A DNA stretch of 64,000 nt from NCBI RefSeq assembly GCF_001613795.1, contig NZ_LPVZ01000004.1:22575-86574 (forward strand). The letters run 5' to 3'. Source of the DNA: Thalassospira sp. MCCC 1A01148. GTDB lineage: Bacteria > Pseudomonadota > Alphaproteobacteria > Rhodospirillales > Thalassospiraceae. Position 1 is the first letter of the stretch. Every line of letters starts with the position of its first letter. The translations under genes were made by a program, and so were the position numbers. The notes under the pieces were generated by a model. The model saw nothing but the letters and a program-made list of their open reading frames with translations, was not told where the DNA came from and searched no databases. This document shows, piece by piece, positions 38,484 through 47,000 of the stretch.

Positions 38484-38514
38484 AAAAGCCCTGCAACATT
38501 GCTGCAGGGCTTTT
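38484..38514. terminator. Bidirectional intrinsic terminator
   Basis: AAAAGCCCTGCA and TGCAGGGCTTTT flank a 7-nt loop. Between the convergent TPR and sugar-isomerase genes. Confidence 0.88.
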
Positions 38515-38537
38515 CCAATGCAGGATGATAGCTTTGC

Positions 38538-39215
38538 TTAGCTGCTTGGCAGTTCGTTCCACAGCGGATGGATCGGCGCGACATCTTCTTCGATTTCGGT
38601 AAAGCGTGCATCGCAATCAAAGAAATAGTTGTCGGTCAGATCGTCATTGACCTGCGAAACTTCACCAACGATCACCGGACCTTTGCCCTCTTCACCATAG
38701 AAGCGATGCACAAGGGTACGCGGCAGGGTCACGCTTTGACCCGGCTCCAGAACAACCTTGCCACCGGCTGGCAGGATATTGAGTTTGCCATCGGTGCGGA
38801 CACGGACGTCGTTTTCGCGGTCCATCTGGCCATCTTCGGTCAGGTTGCAAAGTTCGATCACAAGGTTGCCGCCACCGCGCACGATGATGTCTTCCATTTT
38901 GACCTTGTGGTAATGCCACGGGCATTCCTGATTTTCGCCAACGATCATGATTTTTTCAGCATAGGGCACTTCGCCCGGCTGGCGCAGAATACCATTGCGC
39001 AGGCAAAACAGGATCAGGCCACGCTTGTCGAAATTGCCTTCGCCGTAATCGGTGACGTCCCAGCCCATCTGATGGTCGCGGCACCATTTGGCCAGATCGG
39101 GTTCGGCTTCCCACTGCGCCGGGCTGTAATGGGCCCATTCCGGCAGTTTGAACGCGATGGATGCGTAAAGTTCCTTGGCATGCTCGATACAGGCATTGAT
39201 TTCAGAACGCAGCAT
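38538..39215 (-). CDS. D-lyxose/D-mannose isomerase-like cupin protein
   Basis: 225 residues, D-lyxose ketol-isomerase family. The cupin metal site is visible as CPWHYHKVKMEDIIVRGGG near residue 100 (two His and a Glu) with a further His in LPRTLVHRFYGEEGKG near 175. Family members interconvert D-lyxose with D-xylulose and D-mannose with D-fructose; exact sugar specificity is unproven. No sugar transporter or kinase is next to it. Confidence 0.85.
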   Translation of the reverse strand: MLRSEINACIEHAKELYASIAFKLPEWAHYSPAQWEAEPDLAKWCRDHQMGWDVTDYGEGNFDKRGLILFCLRNGILRQPGEVPYAEKIMIVGENQECPWHYHKVKMEDIIVRGGGNLVIELCNLTEDGQMDRENDVRVRTDGKLNILPAGGKVVLEPGQSVTLPRTLVHRFYGEEGKGPVIVGEVSQVNDDLTDNYFFDCDARFTEIEEDVAPIHPLWNELPSS

Positions 39216-39302
39216 GGGTGACCTCTTGTGGCATTGTGGGTGGTGCTTGGCACGAATGATTTAGCCGGGTTTTACCACGCCCGGATAGTGAATGCGACAG
39301 TT

Positions 39303-39318
39303 TTTGAATGCATTCAAA
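39303..39318. promoter_or_regulatory. Perfect 16-bp palindrome in divergent intergenic region
   Basis: TTTGAATGCATTCAAA, between the isomerase (minus) start at 39215 and the SIMPL gene (plus) start at 39473. The length and symmetry suit a dimeric repressor; no cognate regulator is identifiable. Confidence 0.45.
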
Positions 39319-39472
39319 TGATTTTGATTTTTGCCGCTTTTGCCTAAGGACGCCCGCACAAATTGCCCTGCAATCGCCGTTTTTCCCATCAATAGAATGC
39401 AGATTAAGTGAAAGTCGCAGCGTGCGAACTTATATCTGGCTTATCGCCTGAAACCTGACAGGGAACTCTACC

Positions 39473-40207
39473 ATGGCGCAATCATCGGGATTTGCAAACG
39501 TCGTTGCGGCAACTGTTGTTGCCGTCGGGCTGGCGGCATCTGGTTGGCTGGTCGGGACCGGCATTGAAAATATGCGCGCGCTGGATCGTTATGTCACGGT
39601 CAAGGGATTGGCTGAACGCGATGTGAGGGCCGACAAGGCCGTCTGGCCGATTACTTATGTTGCGACCGATGATGTCCTGCAAAATGCACAGGCCAAGATT
39701 GATGCCGATACCAACACGTTGTTTGAGTTCCTCGCAAGCCACGGCATTGGTCGCGAAGCCACAGAGCTGCAAAACCTGCAGGTAACCGATCAGCTTGCCC
39801 AATCCTATCGGTCCGGGCCGATTGAAAGCCGCTATATCGTCAATCAGACCATTCAGGTCCGCACCGATAATGTCGATGCAGTGGTTGCCGCGTCACAGGA
39901 TATCGGCAAACTTTTGCAGGGCGGTGTGGTTCTGGGCGGGCAGGGCTATAACCCCGGGCCGAGTTATCTGTTCACCGGCCTTAATGAGATCAAGCCGGAA
40001 ATGATTGCGGCTGCAACTGCCAATGCCCGCGAAGCAGCCCAGCAATTTGCCACCGATTCCGGCGGTGAACTGGGCGGTATCCGGCGCGCGACACAAGGCC
40101 TGTTTCAGATACTGGCCGCCGATGGCGCCCCCAACATGATGGAGGTCAACCAGATCAACAAGACCGTGCGGGTGGTCACCACCATGGAATATCTCATCCG
40201 CGAATAG
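39473..40207 (+). CDS. SIMPL (DUF541) domain periplasmic protein
   Basis: 244 residues. N-terminal hydrophobic segment (about 8-28) acting as signal or anchor, then a SIMPL domain beginning YVTVKGLAERDVRADKAVWPITYV. Family members (YggE, BP26) form oligomeric envelope structures linked to oxidative-stress tolerance; function is poorly defined. GGGAA precedes the ATG. Confidence 0.83.
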   Translation: MAQSSGFANVVAATVVAVGLAASGWLVGTGIENMRALDRYVTVKGLAERDVRADKAVWPITYVATDDVLQNAQAKIDADTNTLFEFLASHGIGREATELQNLQVTDQLAQSYRSGPIESRYIVNQTIQVRTDNVDAVVAASQDIGKLLQGGVVLGGQGYNPGPSYLFTGLNEIKPEMIAAATANAREAAQQFATDSGGELGGIRRATQGLFQILAADGAPNMMEVNQINKTVRVVTTMEYLIRE

Positions 40208-40246
40208 GGGCTGAACTGAGTTGACAGCCTCGTCAAAGCTGGTTTT

Positions 40247-41080
40247 ATGCGCGCCATGGCGCAACTGATCCTGTTTAACAAACCCTATGGCGTTTTGACG
40301 CAGTTCACCGACCGTGAAAATGGTCGGGCGACCTTGGCTGACTATATCGATCTGCCCGGTGTCTATGCTGCAGGGCGTCTTGATCGCGACAGCGAGGGTT
40401 TGTTGCTTCTGACCGATAACGGGCCGCTCAATGCCCAGATCGCCCATCCGAAATTCAAGAAACCCAAAACCTATCTGGTGCAGGTTGACGGCGAACCCAC
40501 CGATGAGGCGCTTGAAGCCCTGCGGGCTGGGGTTGAGCTTAAAGACGGTATGACCCTGCCTGCCAAGGCCCGGCGCATTGATGAACCGGACGGGCTTTGG
40601 GAACGCGATCCACCGGTGCGCTATCGCAAGGCCATACCGACAAGCTGGATCGAACTGACGATCACCGAGGGCAAGAACCGGCAGGTGCGTCGCATGACGG
40701 CAGCGGTTGGCTTCCCGACCTTGCGTCTGATCCGGCATGCCATCGGGGACTGGACGCTGGATGGTTTGGCTCCTGGTGAATGGAAGGTGATCGAGGTTGA
40801 TGCACCGCCCGCCACCCATCGCAAGCTATCCCCCGGATCGGCCAAGCCGCCGCGCCGCAATCAGTTGCCTGATATTACCAGTGCGCCCAATGCCGACAGC
40901 AAAGCCACTGACAAGCATGATGGTGCAAAACCCGGCAAAGTCCGACGCAAGGGGGGATATAAATCGGCGCGCCAACGCAATGCGCCGGGCGATCCTGCGC
41001 ACAATGTTTCGGGTACTGGTAAACGCACACCGGATCGCTCAAAACCGGCGCGCCACCGTTCGCGCCCGAAGAAAGGATAA
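40247..41080 (+). CDS. RluE/RluF-family pseudouridine synthase with basic C-terminal tail
   Basis: 277 residues. RsuA-family catalytic motif [14 protein letters not shown] (catalytic Asp near residue 46) and [21 protein letters not shown] near 142. No N-terminal S4 domain, so closest to RluE (23S rRNA pseudouridine 2457 in E. coli). The last ~80 residues are a Lys/Arg/Pro-rich disordered tail absent from E. coli RluE (217 residues), probably RNA-binding. ATG 40256 is an alternative start. rlmJ follows after 6 nt. Confidence 0.87.
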   Translation: MRAMAQLILFNKPYGVLTQFTDRENGRATLADYIDLPGVYAAGRLDRDSEGLLLLTDNGPLNAQIAHPKFKKPKTYLVQVDGEPTDEALEALRAGVELKDGMTLPAKARRIDEPDGLWERDPPVRYRKAIPTSWIELTITEGKNRQVRRMTAAVGFPTLRLIRHAIGDWTLDGLAPGEWKVIEVDAPPATHRKLSPGSAKPPRRNQLPDITSAPNADSKATDKHDGAKPGKVRRKGGYKSARQRNAPGDPAHNVSGTGKRTPDRSKPARHRSRPKKG

Positions 41081-41086
41081 GCCGCA

Positions 41087-41974
41087 ATGCTCAGTTACCT
41101 GCACGGCTTTCACGCCGGGAATTTTGCCGACATGCACAAGCATGCTGCCCTTTGGCTGATCCTTGAACACTTGCGCAAAAAGAAAAAGCCGTTCTGCGTG
41201 ATTGATACCCATGCTGGGTCGGGCTGGTATGATCTTGGCAGTGAACAGGCCGCCAAAACCGGCGAGTGGAAAGATGGTTATGCGCGCGCCAAGGAAGCCG
41301 CCAAGGCGCCCGAAATGCTGCAGCAATTCTTAACCTACGTCGCGGGCTTTGATCCTTTGGCAAAGGGCCGCGATTATGGCGTGCGCGAAGGCGATGACTA
41401 TCACGGACCCTTTTATCCCGGATCACCATTTATTGTGCGCGATATGTTGCGCGATGATGATGAATTGATCCTGATGGAACTGCATCCGCGCGAACATGAA
41501 ACGCTGCATCATCGGGTCAAGCGTGACAGCCGCATTCATCTGCACAAACGCGATGGCTATGAAGGTGTGGTCGGCATGATGCCACCGGCCATTCGGCGTG
41601 GACTGGTTCTGATGGACCCAAGCTATGATGTGAAACAGGATTATCAAAAGGCCGCCAAAGCCGTGCGCGAAGCCTGGGAGAAATGGCCAACGGCGACCTT
41701 CATGTTGTGGTACCCGATCCTCGAAGACGGATTTGATGCCGAGCTTCGTGCTTCATTTGGCGCGATCAGGGCATCGGGCGGTGTGCTATGCGCTGAGCTT
41801 GCCACCGATCAGGGTGGGGCAAAGGGACGCATGCGCGGGACGGGGCTTCTGGTTGTTAATCCGCCCTGGCAATTTGACCATCAGCTTGGCGAAATCGGTG
41901 ACTGGCTTGCGAAAACTTGCAAGCTGCCCGGACCTGCAAACCATCAGATGCGCTGGCTGGTTGCCGCCGCATAG
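41087..41974 (+). CDS. rlmJ: 23S rRNA (adenine-2030 N6)-methyltransferase
   Basis: 295 residues, RlmJ/YhiR family. N-terminal MLSYLHGFHAGNFADMHKHAALWLIL and SAM-pocket IDTHAGSGWYDL are highly typical. The catalytic motif reads DPSY rather than the usual DPPY. Modifies A2030 of 23S rRNA in E. coli. Next to another rRNA modification gene on the same strand, likely one transcript. AAGGA lies upstream of the ATG. Confidence 0.9.
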   Translation: MLSYLHGFHAGNFADMHKHAALWLILEHLRKKKKPFCVIDTHAGSGWYDLGSEQAAKTGEWKDGYARAKEAAKAPEMLQQFLTYVAGFDPLAKGRDYGVREGDDYHGPFYPGSPFIVRDMLRDDDELILMELHPREHETLHHRVKRDSRIHLHKRDGYEGVVGMMPPAIRRGLVLMDPSYDVKQDYQKAAKAVREAWEKWPTATFMLWYPILEDGFDAELRASFGAIRASGGVLCAELATDQGGAKGRMRGTGLLVVNPPWQFDHQLGEIGDWLAKTCKLPGPANHQMRWLVAAA

Positions 41975-41977
41975 AAA

Positions 41978-42010
41978 AAGGCCCCGAAGGCGCGATGCCG
42001 ACGGGGCCTT
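41978..42010. terminator. Hairpin between rlmJ and chrR
   Basis: AAGGCCCC and GGGGCCTT flank a 17-nt loop; an A-run is on the left but no T-run on the right, so it fits better as a terminator for the minus-strand chrR operon. Confidence 0.5.
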
Positions 42011-42039
42011 AGTGCGTTGGGACGCTTGGGGAGGAGGTA

Positions 42040-42744
42040 TCAGATGCCAAAGAATGGCTGTAGTAATTTAGGCAACAGGCGATTGAACTTCATCGGGGCG
42101 TCGGTTGCGATCAGGCAGATGCATTCCTCTGCCGTATCGGCAATCGGTTGATGATCGACATCATCATCAAGGTCAGCAACATCACCCGCCCGGAAACGGC
42201 CGATTTCATCGATGTAAGATCCCTTGATCAGCAGCGTCATTTCATGGCCATGATGCCCGTGATCGGGGATCGACACACCCGGTGCGATCTTCATCAGGCG
42301 CACGGTGCCCTTGCTTTCGATTGATTTCAGCTGGAAATGCTTCACACCGGGTGCCAGCGTCTTCCAGGGGATGTCTTCAAGCGACATCACGTCGTCTGGC
42401 AGCAAATCGGCAAGCGGACGGGGAAGTGCGCTCATGGCGCTGCCCGTGATACTTTCGCCGACCGCGACCCGGCGCAGTGATGGCAGTTCCTGTGTCACGA
42501 TGTTTTCGTTGGCCGTTTCACGTTCAAGCATCGCCATGACGTGATCAAGAGAATGATCTGCCATTGCCATGCTGTTCGTGGTTTCCAGTGCCGCACCGCC
42601 CATGGTTTCAAAGCCATCGACCTTGTCACGGCAGTGTGGGCACACGGTCATGTGGGTTGCGACCAGCAGTTCCATCGCTTGCGACAGGGTACCACTGGCA
42701 TAGTCCATCAGTGTCTGATCGGTTGGATGATGCTTGATGTTCAT
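42040..42744 (-). CDS. chrR: ChrR-type zinc cupin anti-sigma factor
   Basis: 234 residues. The N-terminal anti-sigma domain has zinc ligands H6, H31, C35 and C38, the same numbers as in Rhodobacter sphaeroides ChrR. The C-terminal cupin has H162, H164, E168 and H198, with the same spacing as its second zinc site (141, 143, 147, 177). ChrR holds the ECF sigma factor until singlet oxygen triggers release. Start ATG 42744 overlaps the sigma-factor stop (ATGA), so the pair is translationally coupled. Confidence 0.93.
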   Translation of the reverse strand: MNIKHHPTDQTLMDYASGTLSQAMELLVATHMTVCPHCRDKVDGFETMGGAALETTNSMAMADHSLDHVMAMLERETANENIVTQELPSLRRVAVGESITGSAMSALPRPLADLLPDDVMSLEDIPWKTLAPGVKHFQLKSIESKGTVRLMKIAPGVSIPDHGHHGHEMTLLIKGSYIDEIGRFRAGDVADLDDDVDHQPIADTAEECICLIATDAPMKFNRLLPKLLQPFFGI

Positions 42745-43331
42745 GCGACACCTTCCAGTCCGCCACGCAGCTTGCCAAGCGCAAGCCGCAATCGCGACTT
42801 CACAGTCCCTAGCGGGATATCCAGACGCTCTGCAATTTCGCTGTGTGAGCAATCTTCGAAAAACGACAATTCTACGACCACCTTCTGATCGGCTGGTAAT
42901 TCCGCCATCGCGGCTTTGACAAGGACGGCCTCTTGGTCACGATTTACAACATCGTCTGCCAGCGGGTCTTCGTCGACAATCAAAGTCGGGTCGGAATCAT
43001 CAACCTCGATATGTTTGCGTTGCCGGAACCGGTCAATGCGAAGGTTCCTGGCGATGGTAAATATCCACGTACTGGCCGCTGCCTTTGAAGGGTCAAACAG
43101 GTGCGCCTTGCGCCAGACCTGCATCATTGCTTCCTGTGCCATTTCCTCGGCGGTTTCGGAATTGCCGCCAAACCGGAACATGTAGGCCTTCACGCGTGGG
43201 GCAAAGTGCGCAAACAGTTGCGCAAATGCTTCCCGGTCGCGTGACGCTGCGACGGAAACAATCCAATCGGCACATCTTTTTGCCTCGACCGGATCTGCTG
43301 GTCCGGTGCGTCGTGATGTGGTGCCGCTCAT
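42741..43331 (-). CDS. rpoE: ECF sigma factor, RpoE/SigE type (partner of ChrR)
   Basis: Sigma-70 family ECF protein: region 2 (FAQLFAHFAPRVKAYMFRFGG ... STWIFTIARNLRIDRFRQRK) and region 4 (ELPADQKVVVELSFFEDCSHSEIAERLDIPLGTVKSRLRLAL). The frame is open from ATG 43379 (212 residues). However, a promoter-like element ends at 43385 and would place transcription start at about 43378, so ATG 43331 (MSGTTSRRTG, 196 residues), with AAAGGGGA upstream, is proposed. Likely autoregulated; divergent from a lipid-modification operon. Confidence 0.92.
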   Translation of the reverse strand: MSGTTSRRTGPADPVEAKRCADWIVSVAASRDREAFAQLFAHFAPRVKAYMFRFGGNSETAEEMAQEAMMQVWRKAHLFDPSKAAASTWIFTIARNLRIDRFRQRKHIEVDDSDPTLIVDEDPLADDVVNRDQEAVLVKAAMAELPADQKVVVELSFFEDCSHSEIAERLDIPLGTVKSRLRLALGKLRGGLEGVA

Positions 43332-43384
43332 TTTGGTTTCAGGTCCCCTTTGGGGCCGCGCCAGGATCGTGTTCATCATGCACT

Positions 43385-43413
43385 TCCTACGCCGGCCGCA
43401 TTTGTTTGGATCA
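43385..43413 (-). promoter_or_regulatory. Candidate RpoE-dependent promoter of rpoE-chrR
   Basis: On the minus strand TGATCC (43413-43408), 18 nt, then TAGGA (43389-43385). This resembles the R. sphaeroides sigma-E promoter (TGATCC and a TAAGA-like -10) as remembered. Suggests autoregulation. Confidence 0.6.
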
Positions 43414-43472
43414 CATAAAAATGTATGTTTTCGACCAGATACTTACAATCGTGCCGCACAAATAATTCACAG

Positions 43473-43501
43473 TGATCTGCATGGTTTCGCCATGCGTACT
43501 C
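43473..43501 (+). promoter_or_regulatory. Candidate RpoE-dependent promoter of the FAD oxidoreductase operon
   Basis: TGATCT (43473-43478), 18 nt, TACTC (43497-43501), about 42 nt before the ATG. The -35 differs by one base from TGATCC and the -10 is poor; the identical 18-nt spacing and the position are the support. Confidence 0.4.
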
Positions 43502-43543
43502 ATATGTAGATTAACACTTTAACTGCAAGCAGGCCGGGCCGAT

Positions 43544-44887
43544 ATGAACATTGTCACCTCGGGGAAACTCAATATCGCTGTGGTCGGGTCCGGTATATCC
43601 GGCCTGTCGGCGGCCTGGCTGCTCAGCCAATCGCACAATGTAACGCTTTACGAAAAAGATGACCGCCCGGGCGGTCATTCCAATACGGTCGATGCGGGCC
43701 AAACCCCCGTCGATACAGGTTTCATTGTTTACAACACGCGATGCTACCCAAACCTGTGTGCGCTATTTGATCACCTCAACGTCGAAACGACGGCAACAGA
43801 TATGTCGTTTGCCGCCTCCATGGATGAGGGCGGGCTGGAATATGGTGGCGGTGATCTTTCCGCCCTGTTTGCGCAAAAACGCAATCTGTTCCGGCCGCGC
43901 TTCTGGAAGATGGTGCGCGATATCCTGCGCTTTTACCGCGAAGCGCCCGCCGCCCTTGAAGACGGCACGGCCGAGCATATCAGCCTGGGGGACTACCTGC
44001 GCGACAAGCGGTATTCCAAATCCTTTATCAATGATCACCTGCTGCCGATGGGGGCTGCCATCTGGTCCACGCCAGTCGATACCATGATGGCTTATCCCTT
44101 GGCAGCATTCGTGCGGTTTTGTCAGAATCACGGGCTTTTGCAGATCAAGGACCGCCCGCAATGGCGCACTGTGGTTGGCGGATCGCGTGAGTATGTAAAG
44201 CGGATGACAGCTGGTATTTCCGGTGGTGTGGTTCTGGATCGTGCCATTTCCAAGGTCGGCAAAACGCCGTCTGGCAAGGCCTTTGTCGAGGACCGCTATG
44301 GCAAGCGCGAAGAATTTGATCACGTCGTGCTGGCATGTCATGGTGATCAGGCGCTGGCCTTGCAGGAAGCGCCTGATGCCCGTGTTTCGGAATTGCTGTC
44401 GGCCTTTAAATATGAACGCAACCTTGCGATCCTGCACAATGATGCCAGCCTGATGCCAAAGAACCACAAGGTTTGGTCAAGCTGGAACTACCTTGCCGAA
44501 GATCATGACGGCGAACAAAAAGTCTGTGTCACCTATTGGATGAACCGTCTTCAGCATCTTGATCAGAACAACCCCCTGTTTGTGACCCTGAACCCGCCGC
44601 GTCACCCCGAAGAGGGCAGCGTGATCAGATCGTTTTTATATGATCATCCGCTATTTGATGCCGGGGCGATGGCAGCACAAAAGGAACTCTGGTCGATACA
44701 GGGTGTCGATAACATCTGGTATTGCGGCAGTTACTTTGGCTATGGCTTCCATGAAGACGGCATTCAGTCTGGCCTTGCCGTGGCCGAGGCGCTTGGCAAT
44801 GTGCGTCGTCCGTGGAATGTCGAAAATGAAAGTGGCCGCATCCATGTGGGCGATACTGCGCGCCCGCGATCGAGCGAGGCCGCATGA
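43544..44887 (+). CDS. FAD-dependent oxidoreductase (COG2907 type) of the lipid operon
   Basis: 447 residues. Rossmann start LNIAVVGSGISGLSAAWLLSQSH followed by LYEKDDRPGGHSNTV, the amine-oxidase/desaturase-like FAD fold. C-terminal GVDNIWYCGSYFGYGFHEDGIQSGLAVAEAL is diagnostic for the family that sits with DUF1365 and Cfa-like genes. In R. sphaeroides a related cluster belongs to the sigma-E/ChrR regulon, and an FAD enzyme acts as a desaturase in furan fatty acid synthesis; that role here is inferred. Overlaps the next gene by 4 nt. Confidence 0.88.
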   Translation: MNIVTSGKLNIAVVGSGISGLSAAWLLSQSHNVTLYEKDDRPGGHSNTVDAGQTPVDTGFIVYNTRCYPNLCALFDHLNVETTATDMSFAASMDEGGLEYGGGDLSALFAQKRNLFRPRFWKMVRDILRFYREAPAALEDGTAEHISLGDYLRDKRYSKSFINDHLLPMGAAIWSTPVDTMMAYPLAAFVRFCQNHGLLQIKDRPQWRTVVGGSREYVKRMTAGISGGVVLDRAISKVGKTPSGKAFVEDRYGKREEFDHVVLACHGDQALALQEAPDARVSELLSAFKYERNLAILHNDASLMPKNHKVWSSWNYLAEDHDGEQKVCVTYWMNRLQHLDQNNPLFVTLNPPRHPEEGSVIRSFLYDHPLFDAGAMAAQKELWSIQGVDNIWYCGSYFGYGFHEDGIQSGLAVAEALGNVRRPWNVENESGRIHVGDTARPRSSEAA

Positions 44888-45717
44888 ACAGCCCTTCTCC
44901 GATAAAACCGGCATCTGCCCTGTTTGAAGGCGTGGTCACGCATCATCGACTGCGCCCAAAAGAGCACAAGCTGCGCTATCGGGTGTTTTCCTTCTTGCTT
45001 GATCTTGATGAAATCGATGGTCTTGCAGCAAAGCTGAAACTGTTCAGTCGCAACCGCTTTAACCTGTTTTCATTCCATGATCGTGATCATGCCGATGGCG
45101 GTCCCGCCGATTTGCGCACCCGGTTGGAGGCAATACTCAGCGATCACGGGTTGGCTGATTGCGCGCACAAAATCCTGTTGCTGTGCTACCCGCGTTTGCT
45201 TGGTTTTGTTTTCAATCCGCTGTCGGTCTATTTCTGCCATCGGGCGGACGGATCGGTTGGCGCTGTTCTGTATGAAGTCTCAAATACCTTCGGGGATCGA
45301 CACAGTTATCTGATTCCGGTGGCCGATGGTTCACTTGATGACAACAACGTGCTGCGCCAGTCCTGTGCGAAAGGGTTTTATGTCTCGCCGTTTATCGACA
45401 TGGTTGCAGATTATCATTTCCGTATTCGGATGCCCGATCAAAACGTTGCGGTCGCCATTCGTGAAACCGACGACAAAGGCGCATTTCTGAATGCGGCCTT
45501 TGTCGGTGATCGAACCGAGCTTTCCGACCGTAAACTTCTAGGAGCGTTCATTCGTTACCCGCTTATGACGTTAAAGGTCGTCGCAGGCATCCATTGGGAA
45601 GCACTCCATCTTTGGCGCAAGGGTATGACGTTCCACAAACGACCAGCACCGCCAAAGCAGGCGGTAACCTATGTGCTGGAAACCGGGACAGCAGCGGCCC
45701 AAGCAGGAAAGAGATAA
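44884..45717 (+). CDS. DUF1365 family protein
   Basis: 277 residues. Typical DUF1365 sequence: LFEGVVTHHRLRPKEHKLRYRVFSFLLDLDEID, PRLLGFVFNPLSVYFCH and EVSNTFGDRHSYLIP. Biochemical role unknown. Members are almost always linked, as here, to a COG2907 FAD enzyme and a cyclopropane-synthase-like methyltransferase. ATGA overlap with the upstream stop. Confidence 0.9.
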   Translation: MNSPSPIKPASALFEGVVTHHRLRPKEHKLRYRVFSFLLDLDEIDGLAAKLKLFSRNRFNLFSFHDRDHADGGPADLRTRLEAILSDHGLADCAHKILLLCYPRLLGFVFNPLSVYFCHRADGSVGAVLYEVSNTFGDRHSYLIPVADGSLDDNNVLRQSCAKGFYVSPFIDMVADYHFRIRMPDQNVAVAIRETDDKGAFLNAAFVGDRTELSDRKLLGAFIRYPLMTLKVVAGIHWEALHLWRKGMTFHKRPAPPKQAVTYVLETGTAAAQAGKR

Positions 45718-45722
45718 AAACA

Positions 45723-47000
45723 ATGCCAAACCGCAATCGTAATGCATCCGCCGACGCGCTTCCGCTGCGTGACCGCATCTTGCCGATGCTGGGCAGCGTA
45801 ACGGGCAGCCGCAGCCTTTTGAAAGCCATGCTCAAGCGGGTTTTGGCGCATTTGCATTACGGACGTTTGACCATTGTCCTGCCCGACGACGACACCCTGC
45901 ATTTCACAGGTGATCAGGAAACCGACCTGCGGGCTGCCATCCACATCCATGACTGGCAGGCGATCCGCAAACTCGCCACCGGTGGTGACGTTGCCTTTGC
46001 CGAGGCCTATATGGATGGCAGTTGGAGCAGCCCTGATCTGACCCATCTGATGCACTTTGCCATGCGCAATGAAACCATCGTGCGCGCCCGTCTGGCTGCC
46101 GGGTTTCTGGCCCGTACGGTTGCGCGGATCGGACATCTGCGCAATGCCAATACGCTCGAAGGATCAAAGCGCAACATTGCCTACCACTATGATCTTGGCA
46201 ACGCTTTCTATCGTGCATGGCTTGACCCCAGCATGACTTACTCCTCGGGCTTGTATCAATCACCAGACATGTCACTTGATGCGGCCCAATCGGCCAAGTA
46301 CGAACGCATTTGTGAATTGGCTGATCTCAGTCCGGGTGAAAAGGTCCTTGAGGTCGGATGCGGCTGGGGCGGTTTCGCCGAACTGGCTGCGGGCAAGTAT
46401 CGCTGCAACGTCACCGGTTTGACCCTTTCGAACGAACAGCATGCCTATGCACGGGAACGCCTGTTGCTGCAGGGACTGCATGACCGGACTGATATCGTTC
46501 TGCGCGACTATCGTCACGAAGAAGGCCAGTACGACAAGATCGTCTCGATCGAGATGTTCGAGGCCGTCGGCGAAGAACATTGGCCGACCTATTTCGACAT
46601 GATCCGCAAGCGTCTGAAGCCGGGCGGCAAGGCCGTTCTGCAGATCATCACGATTGATGATGACCGCTTTGAAACCTATCGTCGCGGGGCGGATTTCATT
46701 CAGCGCTACATTTTCCCGGGTGGGATGTTGCCATCCCCGACCGCATTGTCAGCAGCGGTCAGCAGAGCCGGGCTTGATCTGCGGCATTCGGAATTTTTCG
46801 GCAAATCCTATGCCCGGACTCTGGCCGAATGGCAGCGCAGTTTCCAGCATGCCTGGGATGGTATTACAAAACAGGGCTTTGACATGCGCTTCAAGCGCAT
46901 GTGGGAATACTACCTTGCCTATTGCGAAACCGGGTTTGATCAGGGCTCGATTGATGTTGGCCTCTTTGTGATCGAACATCGCGAAAATGCGTCCGTCTGA
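45723..47000 (+). CDS. Cyclopropane-fatty-acyl-phospholipid synthase-like SAM methyltransferase
   Basis: 425 residues. SAM motif VLEVGCGWGGFAELAA near 225 and lipid-site stretch YHYDLGNAFYRAWLDPSMTYSSGLY near 154-178; MFEAVGEEHW near 285. In E. coli Cfa the corresponding segment is YSCAYW; here the bicarbonate-binding Cys is Ser175. It should transfer a methyl/methylene group to an unsaturated phospholipid chain, giving either a cyclopropane or a C-methylated chain on the way to furan fatty acids. ATG 45723 follows AGGAAAGAG. Overlaps the MFS gene by 14 nt. Confidence 0.88.
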   Translation: MPNRNRNASADALPLRDRILPMLGSVTGSRSLLKAMLKRVLAHLHYGRLTIVLPDDDTLHFTGDQETDLRAAIHIHDWQAIRKLATGGDVAFAEAYMDGSWSSPDLTHLMHFAMRNETIVRARLAAGFLARTVARIGHLRNANTLEGSKRNIAYHYDLGNAFYRAWLDPSMTYSSGLYQSPDMSLDAAQSAKYERICELADLSPGEKVLEVGCGWGGFAELAAGKYRCNVTGLTLSNEQHAYARERLLLQGLHDRTDIVLRDYRHEEGQYDKIVSIEMFEAVGEEHWPTYFDMIRKRLKPGGKAVLQIITIDDDRFETYRRGADFIQRYIFPGGMLPSPTALSAAVSRAGLDLRHSEFFGKSYARTLAEWQRSFQHAWDGITKQGFDMRFKRMWEYYLAYCETGFDQGSIDVGLFVIEHRENASV

